A DNA stretch of 33,885 nt from Acidimicrobiia bacterium (GTDB taxonomy: Bacteria; Actinomycetota; Acidimicrobiia; Acidimicrobiales; Poriferisodalaceae). Position 1 is the stretch's first letter. Every line of letters starts with the position of its first letter. Below, in pieces: positions 24,731 through 32,648 of this stretch. The notes beneath the pieces are model-generated. The model had not been told where the DNA came from, did no database searches, and saw only the letters and a program-made list of their open reading frames with translations. The translations under genes were made by a program, and so were the position numbers. The stretch covers positions 1-33,885 of the forward strand of contig JAJDZE010000081.1 of NCBI GenBank assembly GCA_022824805.1, given 5' to 3'.

Positions 24731-26419
24731 TCAGTCCCGGCGAGTTCCGCGGTCGCCCTGTGTCTCGTTGAGGAAGTCCACCAGCTTGACGATGGCATTC
24801 TCGGTGACGACGCCTGCGATCCGCCCGCCGCTGTCGATCACGGGGTAGAGCTCGATGTCGGCGTCTGCCATCGCCTCGGTGACCTCGCGCAGCGTCCACG
24901 ACGGGCGCGCCGGGGTGATGTCGGTTGCCATCACCTCGCCGCACGTCACCGACATCCAGTCGTTGCGGTCTACATCGCGGGTATCGCTCAGCCGTATCAC
25001 GCCGAGGAATTCCCGTTCGGGCCCGATCACGATGGCTTCGAGCTGTTTGCGCGGCAGTGCCACGCCCCACACGAAATCGGCCAGCGGTGCATCGGCACTC
25101 ACCGTCGGTACCTCGGTGGACATGGCGGAGTTGACCGGCATCTCCAAGCGCCGTTCGAGATGGCCCGTGCGGCTGTCGCGCTGGAACTGCGAGACCGAGG
25201 CATTGCCGATCAGCACCTGCGACACCGCCACCGCCACCAGCGCGGGCACGACGAACAGCGGCGCGCCGGTGGATTCGGCCACGAACATCACCCCGGCCAA
25301 GGGAGTGCGGTAGCCGGCTGCCAGGAACGCGGCCACGCCGATGAAGGGAAAGAACGCCAGCGACTCAGGTCCCAGCTCGATCCAGCCGCCGACCAGGCGA
25401 CCCACGATCAGGCCGAACACTGCGAGCGGGATGAACACGCCGCCCACGCCGCCTCCGGCCAGCACCGTCGACGTTGCCATCATGCGTGTTGCCAGCAACA
25501 ACCCCAGCAGCCACAGCGACGCCTCGGGGTTGAGTGCCCAGTCCACCAGCTGACCCTCGGCCGTCGGGCCCAGCGACAGCGGCGCATCGAACACCAACTC
25601 GCAGAGTGCGGCCAGACCGATCAGGATCCCCCCGCTGCCGAGCGCAATCAGCCACCACGGGCGTTCCGAGCCGTGGATTCGCTTCGCGATCGCCAGCACC
25701 CGGCAGAACCCCGCTGCCAAGAGCCCGCACAGAGCGCCGACCAGCGCGGCGCCCAGCAGTTCCTGGCGGCCGAACTGGACGCTCACCATCTCGGTGCCGA
25801 TCTCGAACGGACGGTCGTCGAAGTCGGTGACCAGCACGTACACGACGTAGCTGGCAGCGCTGGAGAGCAGCGCGGGCAGCAGCGCCCTGCGGCCCAGGTC
25901 GCTCTTGTAGGGGGCTTCGAGCGCGAACAGCACGCCGGTGGCAGGCGCTTGGAAGATGGCGCTGACACCTGCGGCGGCCCCTGCCACGAGCAGCGCGTAG
26001 CCCTCGCGGCCTCGGAACAGCCGGCGAACCACCCGCTGCATCGCATTCCCGGCCGTGGCGCCCGCGTAGATGGACGGACCCTCGAGACCGACCGCACCGC
26101 CGGAGCCCACCGTCACGATGCCCGCCAGCAGGCGAGCGGGCAGGTCCCTGAACCGCATGGGGTGGTTGCGGTCGTGGAAGGCCCGGATGTACTCCTCGGA
26201 GGTGGACGGCGAGAGCCGGCGGCCCGCATCGGCCCAGCGCAGCAGGATGACGGCGCCCCACAATCCGAGCGCGGGGGTAATCACCCGCTGCCAGGGCGGC
26301 AGGTGCAGCACTCGCTCGAGCAGCACCTTCTCGCTGAGCTCGGCAACAGCGGCGACGATCAAACCAGTCACGACGCCCACGGCGACATATGTCGCGAAGC
26401 GAAGCAGCCGGTTTCTCAT
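24731..26419 (-). CDS. CLC-family chloride channel/transporter with CBS pair
   Basis: A 562-residue protein with a CLC core of about 400 residues and a C-terminal pair of CBS domains (about 430-555). Conserved ion-path motifs are GSGGAVGLEGPS, with the gating glutamate Glu113, and GGGVGGVFIPLAVFG near 322-336. At the inner end of helix H the sequence reads LFALEAPY, so the position of the proton glutamate (Glu203 of E. coli CLC-ec1) is Ala169 on simple alignment, suggesting channel-like rather than antiporter behaviour. The CBS pair may bind nucleotides. The ATG is 33 bp downstream of tRNA-Ser(GCT) on the same strand. Confidence 0.92.
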   Translation of the reverse strand: MRNRLLRFATYVAVGVVTGLIVAAVAELSEKVLLERVLHLPPWQRVITPALGLWGAVILLRWADAGRRLSPSTSEEYIRAFHDRNHPMRFRDLPARLLAGIVTVGSGGAVGLEGPSIYAGATAGNAMQRVVRRLFRGREGYALLVAGAAAGVSAIFQAPATGVLFALEAPYKSDLGRRALLPALLSSAASYVVYVLVTDFDDRPFEIGTEMVSVQFGRQELLGAALVGALCGLLAAGFCRVLAIAKRIHGSERPWWLIALGSGGILIGLAALCELVFDAPLSLGPTAEGQLVDWALNPEASLWLLGLLLATRMMATSTVLAGGGVGGVFIPLAVFGLIVGRLVGGWIELGPESLAFFPFIGVAAFLAAGYRTPLAGVMFVAESTGAPLFVVPALVAVAVSQVLIGNASVSQFQRDSRTGHLERRLEMPVNSAMSTEVPTVSADAPLADFVWGVALPRKQLEAIVIGPEREFLGVIRLSDTRDVDRNDWMSVTCGEVMATDITPARPSWTLREVTEAMADADIELYPVIDSGGRIAGVVTENAIVKLVDFLNETQGDRGTRRD

Positions 26420-26452
26420 GCAGGTCGGTTCACTTCGGTCGGATAAGAGGTG

Positions 26453-26543
26453 CGGAGAGGGTGGGATTCGAACCCACGAACCACCTTGCGGCAGTTACTT
26501 CCTTAGCAGGGAAGCGCCTTCAACCGGACTCGGCCACCTCTCC
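26453..26543 (-). tRNA. tRNA-Ser (anticodon GCT)
   Basis: A 91-nt class II tRNA on the minus strand. Acceptor arms GGAGAGG and CCTCTCC pair fully with discriminator G; the anticodon stem CTTCC/GGAAG encloses CTGCTAA with anticodon GCT; a long variable arm and the T arm GTGGGTTCGAATCCCAC follow. CCA is not encoded. A possible -10, TATCTT, lies 37 nt upstream. Confidence 0.95.
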
Positions 26544-26657
26544 AATGCAACCAGCCGACAGCGGCCGGTGCGCCGACTCAAGATAGCCCCACATAGGCAC
26601 CAACCGCGATGCCGCCGGCCGCCGGTGCCAGCGAGACGTCCCGGTAGCTTGGCCGGC

Positions 26658-26742
26658 GGAGGGGTGGCAGAGCGGACGATTGCGACGGTCTTGAAAACCG
26701 TTGAGGCGCAAGCCTCCGGGGGTTCGAATCCCCCTCCCTCCG
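26658..26742 (+). tRNA. tRNA-Ser (anticodon TGA)
   Basis: An 85-nt class II tRNA. The acceptor arms are GGAGGGG and TCCCTCC (one G-T pair) with discriminator G, the anticodon stem ACGGT/ACCGT encloses CTTGAAA with anticodon TGA, and the T arm is GGGGGTTCGAATCCCCC. TAGCTT at 26645-26650, 7 nt before the mature 5' end, is a likely -10. It is divergent from the tRNA-Ser(GCT) gene. Confidence 0.95.
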
Positions 26743-26768
26743 CACTGCGGCTGAGCCAATCGCCCGGC

Positions 26769-27035
26769 TCAGGGGCTTCGGTAGATGTCGCGGCGGTGGC
26801 CTACCCGGACGACTTGGATCACGAGCCGGTCATCGATGACTTCGTACACGATCCGGAAGTCGCCGACCCGGACCCGGTACGCGGACGCTTCGCCTGCGAG
26901 CTTGACGCAGCCGGGAGGCCGTGGCTCGCCGGCAAGCAAGTCGATCGCTGCCCGAACCCGGAGCCCCTCGGCGCGTTCGAGCCCGGCGATCGCCTTGACC
27001 GCTCGGCGGGAGATCTCGACCCTGTACTGGCTCAC
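26769..27035 (-). CDS. RelE/ParE-family toxin
   Basis: An 88-residue protein with the compact RelE fold pattern: an N-terminal YRVEISRRAVKAIAGL, the helix with RVRAAIDLLAGEPRPPG, the strand pair AYRVRVGDFRIVYEVID, and the C-terminal VRVGHRRDIYR, the usual basic catalytic end of ribosome-dependent mRNA interferases. It starts at GTG 27035, 12 bp after the antitoxin stop, so it is second in the operon. The alternative ParE-type gyrase activity cannot be excluded. Confidence 0.9.
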   Translation of the reverse strand: MSQYRVEISRRAVKAIAGLERAEGLRVRAAIDLLAGEPRPPGCVKLAGEASAYRVRVGDFRIVYEVIDDRLVIQVVRVGHRRDIYRSP

Positions 27036-27047
27036 TGATGTGCCGGT

Positions 27048-27299
27048 TCACTCGAGCCCGAGCGCAGCCTTGACTTCCTCCCAAGGCACGTAGTCGTCTT
27101 CGGCTCGGGCCGCGTCGAGCTCGCGACGGTCCTCGGCCTCGTCAGCGCGGTCGGCGAGCTGATCGAATGCGTCGACGCCCAGGATCACTGCGACGCGACG
27201 GCCGCGCCGCGTCACGGAAATCGGCTCGCCGGACCTGCTGGTCTCGGTGATCACCTCGGCCAGACGATTCCGCACGTCGCTGAATGCGATTTCAGTCAT
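27048..27299 (-). CDS. Phd/YefM-family antitoxin
   Basis: An 83-residue protein starting MTEIAFSDVRNRLAEVI, with the Phd/YefM strand EPISVTRRGRRVAVILG in the DNA-binding N-terminal half and an acidic helical C-terminus (EDDYVPWEEVKAALGLE) that would wrap the toxin. I prefer the ATG at 27299 over the in-frame ATG at 27314 because a TACAAT -10 and a palindrome lie between them, leaving no leader for the longer form. Confidence 0.88.
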   Translation of the reverse strand: MTEIAFSDVRNRLAEVITETSRSGEPISVTRRGRRVAVILGVDAFDQLADRADEAEDRRELDAARAEDDYVPWEEVKAALGLE

Positions 27300-27314
27300 G
27301 TATGAATTGTACAA
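27300..27314 (-). promoter_or_regulatory. Leaderless promoter and operator of the toxin-antitoxin operon
   Basis: On the minus strand TACAAT (27311-27306) is followed by 6 nt and the antitoxin ATG. It overlaps the perfect palindrome TTGTACAA (27307-27314), which suits autorepression by the antitoxin. No good -35 is visible. Confidence 0.6.
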
Positions 27315-27415
27315 CTACGACGCTCGTGCGAAAGCATCTGCCGCGCGATCAGCTCCACGATCGGCAGGCGTACGCTGTTGCTGACCGCGGGGCATCGTCG
27401 GCAAGGAGTTGGTTC

Positions 27416-27602
27416 GTGCGTTTGACCCATCTCGGACTCAAGAACTGGCGCAATTTCAGGTCCGGAATTGCTGACCCAGACGGCGCTTGAGCAGGTGACG
27501 ACGAATCGGGATTTTGTCGCAACATTCGTTCGTCAATGCTGCGAACGACAGTCTCGACAGCCGACGGTGTTGTTCAGCGGACGAGGCGGCGGAGCGATTT
27601 GA
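27416..27602 (+). pseudogene. Remnant of an AAA/RecF-like ATPase gene with internal deletion
   Basis: AAGGAG and a GTG at 27416 start a 24-residue frame reading RLTHLGLKNWRNFRSG, the typical first strand of RecF/SMC-like AAA ATPases, which ends at 27490 before any Walker A motif. From 27465 another frame reads LLTQTALEQVTTNRDFVATFVRQCCERQ, which looks like the C-terminal helix of such a protein. The simplest explanation is loss of the middle of the gene with a frame change at the junction near 27465-27480. The end of the second part overlaps the 3' end of pheA. Identification rests on pattern recognition. Confidence 0.5.
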
Positions 27603-28551
27603 GCCAGTCGTCGGACGAGGTCCAGGCTTCTTCGCTGACGCGCTCGCGGCCTGACGAGTTGCCGTTCGCGGCAGGGAACGAGCCCAGGAACTTGACGTCG
27701 CGCTGCTTCATCTTGAGGGCGCGCAAGCAGTCGGCGACCACTTCGTCGGAGATGTGACCCTCGAAGTCGAGCAGAAAACAGTATTCGCCGAGTCCGCGCC
27801 GGGTGGGTCGCGACTCCAGCCGGGACAGGTCGAGACGGCGTGCCTCGAACTCCATGAGGATGCCCAGCAGGCTGCCCGGTTCGTTCTGCTGCTGGAACAC
27901 CACGATGCTGGTCTTGTCGTTGCCGCTGGCCGGCGGCACCTGGCCCTTGGCCAGCAGCAGGAAGCGGGTCTGGTTGTCGCGGTGGTCCTCGATGCCGGCT
28001 GCGACGGTGGAAAGCCCGTAGATCTCCGCCGCTGCCGGGCTGGCAATCGCCGCGACGCCGGCGAGCTGTTCCTCGCCGATGCTCCGGGCCGCCAGCGCGG
28101 TCGAGGTGGCCGCCTCAATCTCGACGTCGGGCAGCCGGGTGTGCAGGAACGCACGGCACTGGGCGATGGCGACCGGGAACGACAGCACCGTGTGGATGGC
28201 CGAGAGATCGTCGGCGGTGGCGGTGCCGGGCAGCGCCATCAGGTCGAGCTGCACGTTCACGATCACTTCGCGCTGGATGAGGAAGTCGAAGTCGAACGCG
28301 AGCGCGTCCTGGGTGACGTTGACGGCGCCTTCGATGGCGTTCTCGACAGGCACGAAGCCGTAGTCGACTGCCCCGTCGTCGAGCGCGGAGAGCACCTCGG
28401 GCACCGAGACGAGCGAGACGGGCGTGCACTGCGACAGGTCGGGCTGGGTCGCCAGCGCAGCCTCGGTAAAGGTGCCGTGCGGGCCCATGTACCCGATGCG
28501 CGTCGACGGCGAGAGGGCGGAGGCGCCCACGGGTGCAGCGGCAGCAGCCAT
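27574..28551 (-). CDS. pheA: Prephenate dehydratase
   Basis: A 325-residue monofunctional prephenate dehydratase. The catalytic domain opens with IGYMGPHGTFTEAAL and contains YGFVPVENAIEGAVN and DNQTRFLLL, the TRF motif of the active site; the C-terminal ACT regulatory domain has EPGSLLGILMEF and LSRLESRPTRRGLGEYCF, the ESRP phenylalanine-binding motif. It converts prephenate to phenylpyruvate and should be inhibited by phenylalanine. The ATG at 28551 has TATCCT 6 nt upstream and no ribosome binding site. It is divergent from larB. Confidence 0.94.
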   Translation of the reverse strand: MAAAAAPVGASALSPSTRIGYMGPHGTFTEAALATQPDLSQCTPVSLVSVPEVLSALDDGAVDYGFVPVENAIEGAVNVTQDALAFDFDFLIQREVIVNVQLDLMALPGTATADDLSAIHTVLSFPVAIAQCRAFLHTRLPDVEIEAATSTALAARSIGEEQLAGVAAIASPAAAEIYGLSTVAAGIEDHRDNQTRFLLLAKGQVPPASGNDKTSIVVFQQQNEPGSLLGILMEFEARRLDLSRLESRPTRRGLGEYCFLLDFEGHISDEVVADCLRALKMKQRDVKFLGSFPAANGNSSGRERVSEEAWTSSDDWLKSLRRLVR

Positions 28552-28563
28552 CGGGGCAGGATA
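28552..28563 (-). promoter_or_regulatory. Putative leaderless promoter of pheA
   Basis: TATCCT (28563-28558, minus strand) followed by GCCCCG and ATG gives the same TAnnnT-6 nt-ATG spacing as two toxin-antitoxin-type operons in the window. Confidence 0.42.
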
Positions 28564-28617
28564 CGCACCGCTCCCCAGGCACCCGACCCTGGGCTGCGGC
28601 GGGTAGAACGGCAGGCG

Positions 28618-29643
28618 ATGGACGCTGAACAGCTCGCCGGATTGCTGGCTGAGGTTCGTGACGGGACGGTGAGCGCTGATGAGGCGCTGGCGCGACTGCG
28701 CCGGTTGCCCTATGCGGAGATTGCCGGGGCGCGCATCGATCATCACCGAGCGCTGCGTACCGGACATCCCGAGGCGGTGTACGGACCGGGCAAGTCGCCG
28801 AGCCAGTGCGCCCGCATCGTGGCCGAGATGCTGAGCGGCGGCTCCGGCCCGGTATTGCTGACCCGGGCCAGCCCCAACCAGGTCGCCGCAGCCCTGGCTG
28901 CGTGCCCCGATGGTGTGGCGCACCGCCCGGCCGATCGGCAACCCGACCTGCCGGATGGCGCTGCTCAGCCTTCGGCCGATCTGGCGACGGTGGTGTGGCG
29001 CGCTGCGCCAGCGCGTCACGAGCGCGTGGTGGTGGCCGCGGCAGGCACGTCGGACGGACCAGTGGCGAGCGAATCCGCAGCGGTGCTCAGCGCCTTCGGC
29101 GTGACTGCGCAACGGGTGACCGACATCGGCGTCGCTGGCCTGCATCGGTTTCTCGCGGAGATCGACACGCTCGCCGAAGCGGACGCGGTGATCGTTGTGG
29201 CCGGCATGGAGGGAGCCCTTGCTACGGCGGCCGCGGGCGTGACCTCGGCACCAGTCATCGCCGTCCCGACCAGCGTCGGCTATGGCGCGGCACTCGAGGG
29301 CGTCACCGCGCTGTTGGCCATGCATGCCTCATGCGCCGCTGGTATCGGCGTAGTGGGCATCGACAACGGCTTCGGTGCCGCAATGGCCGTCATTCGCATC
29401 CTGGATCTGGCGCAGCGAGCATGGACATGGAGCTTCAGCCGCTCCGATGCTGATGAACTGCGAGAGGCAGCCGACGATCTAGCGACGGCATCGGACTCAA
29501 TCCGCAACGCCCTGCGCGACGGCGACGAGATTGACAAAGCGGGATTAACGGCACTGCTCGATCAGCTTGACGAAGCGCTGAGGCGATCTTGGCAGGCGTC
29601 TATGGCCACTGAGAAGCATCGACACGCCGGTCCGGTTCCATGA
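28618..29643 (+). CDS. larB: Nickel-pincer cofactor biosynthesis protein LarB
   Basis: A 341-residue protein. The N-terminal part has the LarB start EQLAGLLAEVRDGTVSADEA with LRRLPYAEI and HPEAVYGPGKSPSQ; the AIR-carboxylase-like domain has VVVAAAGTSDGPVASE, DIGVAGLHRF, VVAGMEGALATAAAG, PTSVGYGAALEGVTALLAMHASCAAGIGVVGIDNGFGAA. LarB carboxylates and hydrolyses nicotinic acid adenine dinucleotide, the first step to the nickel-pincer cofactor. About 80 residues after the usual end form an extra helical acidic tail. It overlaps larC by 4 bp (ATGA). Confidence 0.92.
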   Translation: MDAEQLAGLLAEVRDGTVSADEALARLRRLPYAEIAGARIDHHRALRTGHPEAVYGPGKSPSQCARIVAEMLSGGSGPVLLTRASPNQVAAALAACPDGVAHRPADRQPDLPDGAAQPSADLATVVWRAAPARHERVVVAAAGTSDGPVASESAAVLSAFGVTAQRVTDIGVAGLHRFLAEIDTLAEADAVIVVAGMEGALATAAAGVTSAPVIAVPTSVGYGAALEGVTALLAMHASCAAGIGVVGIDNGFGAAMAVIRILDLAQRAWTWSFSRSDADELREAADDLATASDSIRNALRDGDEIDKAGLTALLDQLDEALRRSWQASMATEKHRHAGPVP

Positions 29644-30914
29644 GCTCCGACGCGGGCGGCACGGTGGCGTGGTTCGACCCGGTCTCGGGCATCGCCGGCG
29701 ACATGGCGCTCGGAGCGCTGCTGGATGCCGGCGCAGACCTGGAGTACGTCACCGAACAGCTGCAGACACTGGGCGTCGACGGCTGGCAGCTCGGTGCCGA
29801 GCGGGTACAACGGAACGAACTGGCGGCGACGCGGGCCGTCGTGGACGCTCCCGAAGCGCATCATCATCGGCGCTGGCGACATATTCGGGAGCTGCTCGGG
29901 GGCGCACCCTTGGAAGACCGGGTTCGCGGCCGCGCGCTCGCAGCGTTCGAGGCGCTCGCCGTCGCCGAGGGCCGGGTACACGGCGTGGCGCCCGACGAGG
30001 TCCACTTCCACGAGGTCGGCGCGCTGGATGCGATCGTCGACATCGTCGGCGTGTGCGCGGCGCTGGAATCGCTCGGCGTCGACGAGGTTGCCTGCGGCCC
30101 GGTTGCCGTTGGCAAGGGCACGATCCACGCCGCGCACGGCGTGCTGCCGAACCCGCCTCCCGCAGTCTCGTACTTGCTGGCGGGACACCCAGTAGTCGGC
30201 GTCGATATCGACATGGAGCTGACGACTCCGACGGGCGCCGCCATCGTGGCCGCCCTGGCATCGCAGTTCGGACCGGTGCCGCCCATGACGCTCACCAGCG
30301 TCGGCTTCGGCGCCGGAACTCGCGATCTGCCAGGCCGCCCCAACGTCACCGGCGTGCTCATCGGCACGGCAGCCGCCGCTGACGGCTCTGCCAGCCCCGA
30401 CAGCGAATCCGGGGAATCCGGTGAGTCCATTGAGCGTGCCAAGCCCGGCCGGCCCGCCGCGGCGCCCCGCAGCGCGATGTCAGCCGTAACGGGTGCTGAC
30501 GTCACCGAAGAGCTGGTTGAGCTGGCCACGAATCTCGACGACGTCTCCGGCGAGCTGCTGGGCCACGCCATCGACGAGCTGCTGGCAGCCGGCGCGCTGG
30601 ATGCCTGGGCAGTCCCGATCGTGATGAAGCTGGGCCGCCCGGCGCACACGCTGATGACTCTGTGCAACGCCGGCGACGTGACACGGCTGGGCGACGTGAT
30701 GGCACGCCTCACCGGCACGCTGGGCTTGCGTGCGCGGACCGTCGTGCGCACTGCACTCGAACGCCATGTTTCGACTGTCCATGTCGATGGTCAGGCCATC
30801 CGGGTCAAGCACGGCCCCCACCGCAGCAAGCCCGAATGGTCTGACGTGGTCGCCGCCGCCAGAGCCCTCGGTCGCACACCGGCCGATGTCGCCCGTGAGG
30901 CGAGCGCGAGCTGA
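29640..30914 (+). CDS. larC: Nickel-pincer cofactor biosynthesis protein LarC
   Basis: A 424-residue protein matching LarC (DUF111): WFDPVSGIAGDMALGALLDAG, the His-rich EAHHHRRW, VHFHEVGALDAIVDIVG, HGVLPNPPPAVSYLL and ELTTPTGAAI, then a Ser/Pro-rich linker (about 250-285) and a C-terminal domain with NLDDVSGELLGHAIDELL. LarC inserts nickel into the pincer cofactor. In Lactobacillus plantarum the two halves need a programmed frameshift; here they are one continuous frame. It is coupled to larB by ATGA. No larE or lactate racemase larA is in the window. Confidence 0.93.
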   Translation: MSSDAGGTVAWFDPVSGIAGDMALGALLDAGADLEYVTEQLQTLGVDGWQLGAERVQRNELAATRAVVDAPEAHHHRRWRHIRELLGGAPLEDRVRGRALAAFEALAVAEGRVHGVAPDEVHFHEVGALDAIVDIVGVCAALESLGVDEVACGPVAVGKGTIHAAHGVLPNPPPAVSYLLAGHPVVGVDIDMELTTPTGAAIVAALASQFGPVPPMTLTSVGFGAGTRDLPGRPNVTGVLIGTAAAADGSASPDSESGESGESIERAKPGRPAAAPRSAMSAVTGADVTEELVELATNLDDVSGELLGHAIDELLAAGALDAWAVPIVMKLGRPAHTLMTLCNAGDVTRLGDVMARLTGTLGLRARTVVRTALERHVSTVHVDGQAIRVKHGPHRSKPEWSDVVAAARALGRTPADVAREASAS

Positions 30915-30950
30915 ACACTCGAGCCCAAGTCTCTGCGCAGCTCCAATTCC

Positions 30951-30981
30951 TTGGCGCTGGCAGAAAGCAGCCTCGTACACT
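30951..30981 (+). promoter_or_regulatory. Putative promoter of tRNA-Arg
   Basis: TTGGCG (30951-30956) and TACACT (30976-30981) with a 19-bp spacer lie about 40 bp before the tRNA. Confidence 0.4.
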
Positions 30982-31022
30982 GTTCGGGTGCCGACGGGCT
31001 GCGGCCCGGCCAGCGGCAACCA

Positions 31023-31096
31023 GCGCTTGTAGCTCAATTGGACAGAGCATCTGACTACGGATCAGAAGGTTCGGGGTTCGAATCCCTGCAAGCGCG
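31023..31096 (+). tRNA. tRNA-Arg (anticodon ACG)
   Basis: A 74-nt tRNA. Acceptor arms GCGCTTG and CAAGCGC pair perfectly, discriminator G; the anticodon stem TCTGA/TCAGA encloses CTACGGA with anticodon ACG, normally edited to inosine; the T arm contains GGTTCGAATCC. CCA is not encoded. Copy C of the dispersed repeat follows. Confidence 0.96.
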
Positions 31097-31116
31097 CTGA
31101 GGCTGAGCCCGCAGGC

Positions 31117-31178
31117 GAAGCCGGGGCCCGAGCGGCCCGTGAGCCCGAGTCCAATCGAGACTGGGAACAAGAGCGGGA
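31117..31178 (+). repeat. Dispersed intergenic repeat, copy C
   Basis: Third copy, with the invariant core and GGAACAAGAGCGGGA identical to copy A. The hairpin GGGCC-CGAGC-GGCCC is perfect here. The similarity to copy A extends upstream to about 31095. A further hairpin, GGCTC-GGGCT-GAGCC, follows at 31180-31194. Confidence 0.75.
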
Positions 31179-31224
31179 CGGCTCGGGCTGAGCCCCCATC
31201 CGAGGCATCTTGAGCGGGAGCACG

Positions 31225-32592
31225 ATGACGCAGCGCAGGATCGCAGTCATCGGCGGCGGGATGTCCGGGCTGGGCGCAGCGTGGGCACTGGCGCAGCATC
31301 CGGATCGGTTCGACATCCGGCTGTTCGAGGCCAACGATCGCCTCGGCGGCAACGCCGTCACCGTCGACATGCCACAGGACGACGGCACGTCGATCCCTTT
31401 CGACATCTCGGTCACCGCATGCATCCCGTCGGTCTACGACCACGTCCTGCTGCTCTTGGAGCGTTTCGGCATCGAGCTGCTCGGGACCAAGTTCAACTAC
31501 AGCGTGACCTACCAGGGCGGCAGGTACGCCCACGACTTCGACTCCGACATCAGGGACCAGCTGCAACCCGAGATCGAGCGGTTCCAGCGCCTGCTGGGCC
31601 GCCTGCACTCCTTCGGCCGTCTCACCCGGGCGCGGTCGAAGTTGCTCAATGCGCTGAACCCGTTCAACTACATCACTATGCGCACCGTGCTGAACGTGGG
31701 CGGGTTCTCCGCCGACTTCCGGTACAAGATCCTCAAGCCGATGTTCGTCAACTTCCTGATGGCGACGAACGTGTTCGACATGCCCGCCGCGCTGTTCGCC
31801 CGCTATCTCGAATTCTTCGACATCGAAACGGCGACGCCCATGCAGACCTGGGATCAGGGCACACGGCGCATCTACGAGCACCTGTCGGCCGACTTCAGCG
31901 ACAAGATCTATCTGAGCCGACCGGTCCGCAAGGTGTACCGCAGAACCTCGGAGGTGGTCGTCGAGGACGCAGAGGGGGTGCGTGAGACCTTCGACGAGGT
32001 GATCTTCGCCTCCAACGCCAACCAGACCCTGATGATGCTCGACAAGCCCACCGCGCTCGAGCGCTACGTGCTCTCGTCGGTGCGCTACGAGAGCGAGCTG
32101 CACAACCACACGCTGGTGCACTCCGACCCGTCGGTGCTGCCCGACGACGAGGTGGAGTGCCTGGGCACACGCAGCAATCACATCGAGCAGTACGGCGCCC
32201 GGCCCGACAACTACGAGCTCACCTACATCATGAGCAACCAGCAGCCATGGGCTCACAGTTCCGACAAGCCCTGTCTGGTGACCTACAACTCGAACACCCC
32301 CATCGACCCCGACAAGATCGTGAAGCGCTGGTGGTTTCAGCATGTCGTGCATGACGTGCGCCAGGTGACGCTGCTCGTGCCGCTGTTCCGCTTCATCCAG
32401 GGCAAGCGGCGCAGCTGGCACTGCGGGGCGCACACGCTGGTCAACAGCCAGGAGACCTGCTTGGTGACCGGGCTTGCCGCAGCCACCCAGATCGGCGCCG
32501 ACTACCCGTTCGACGACGACAACGCCCGCGAGGTCTTCAACTACTACGGCAGCATCCTGCACGGCGCCCGCTTTCGCAAGATTCCGTCCTGA
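31225..32592 (+). CDS. FAD-dependent oxidoreductase (COG2907-like)
   Basis: A 455-residue flavoprotein. The N-terminal dinucleotide motif is IAVIGGGMSGLGAAWAL, followed by the acidic strand end LFEANDRLGGNAVTVD typical of amine-oxidase-like FAD proteins. The middle has PMQTWDQGTRRIYEHL and the strand VIFASNANQTLMML. The overall order resembles COG2907 predicted NAD/FAD-binding proteins, often linked to cyclopropane fatty acid or carotenoid-type chemistry, but the substrate is unknown. ATG 31225 is preferred, with GCGGGAG shortly upstream; an in-frame TTG at 31210 is possible. Copy C of the dispersed repeat lies in its leader region. Confidence 0.87.
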   Translation: MTQRRIAVIGGGMSGLGAAWALAQHPDRFDIRLFEANDRLGGNAVTVDMPQDDGTSIPFDISVTACIPSVYDHVLLLLERFGIELLGTKFNYSVTYQGGRYAHDFDSDIRDQLQPEIERFQRLLGRLHSFGRLTRARSKLLNALNPFNYITMRTVLNVGGFSADFRYKILKPMFVNFLMATNVFDMPAALFARYLEFFDIETATPMQTWDQGTRRIYEHLSADFSDKIYLSRPVRKVYRRTSEVVVEDAEGVRETFDEVIFASNANQTLMMLDKPTALERYVLSSVRYESELHNHTLVHSDPSVLPDDEVECLGTRSNHIEQYGARPDNYELTYIMSNQQPWAHSSDKPCLVTYNSNTPIDPDKIVKRWWFQHVVHDVRQVTLLVPLFRFIQGKRRSWHCGAHTLVNSQETCLVTGLAAATQIGADYPFDDDNAREVFNYYGSILHGARFRKIPS

Positions 32593-32648
32593 CCGGCGGC
32601 AGTTGCGGCCGCATATTGCGGCGGCGTGCGGATGTGCCGGGACTGTCT

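Noticed and set aside
23999-26446. 815-codon plus-strand open frame opposite the CLC and nitroreductase genes
   Set aside because: Antisense shadow; His/Gln/Arg-rich and without family motifs.
28604-28617. TAGAAC as a leaderless promoter of larB
   Set aside because: Last position of the -10 does not match and no -35 is present, so it is too weak to list.
30805-32562. 585-codon minus-strand open frame opposite the FAD oxidoreductase
   Set aside because: Antisense shadow that also runs through tRNA-Arg and the dispersed repeat.
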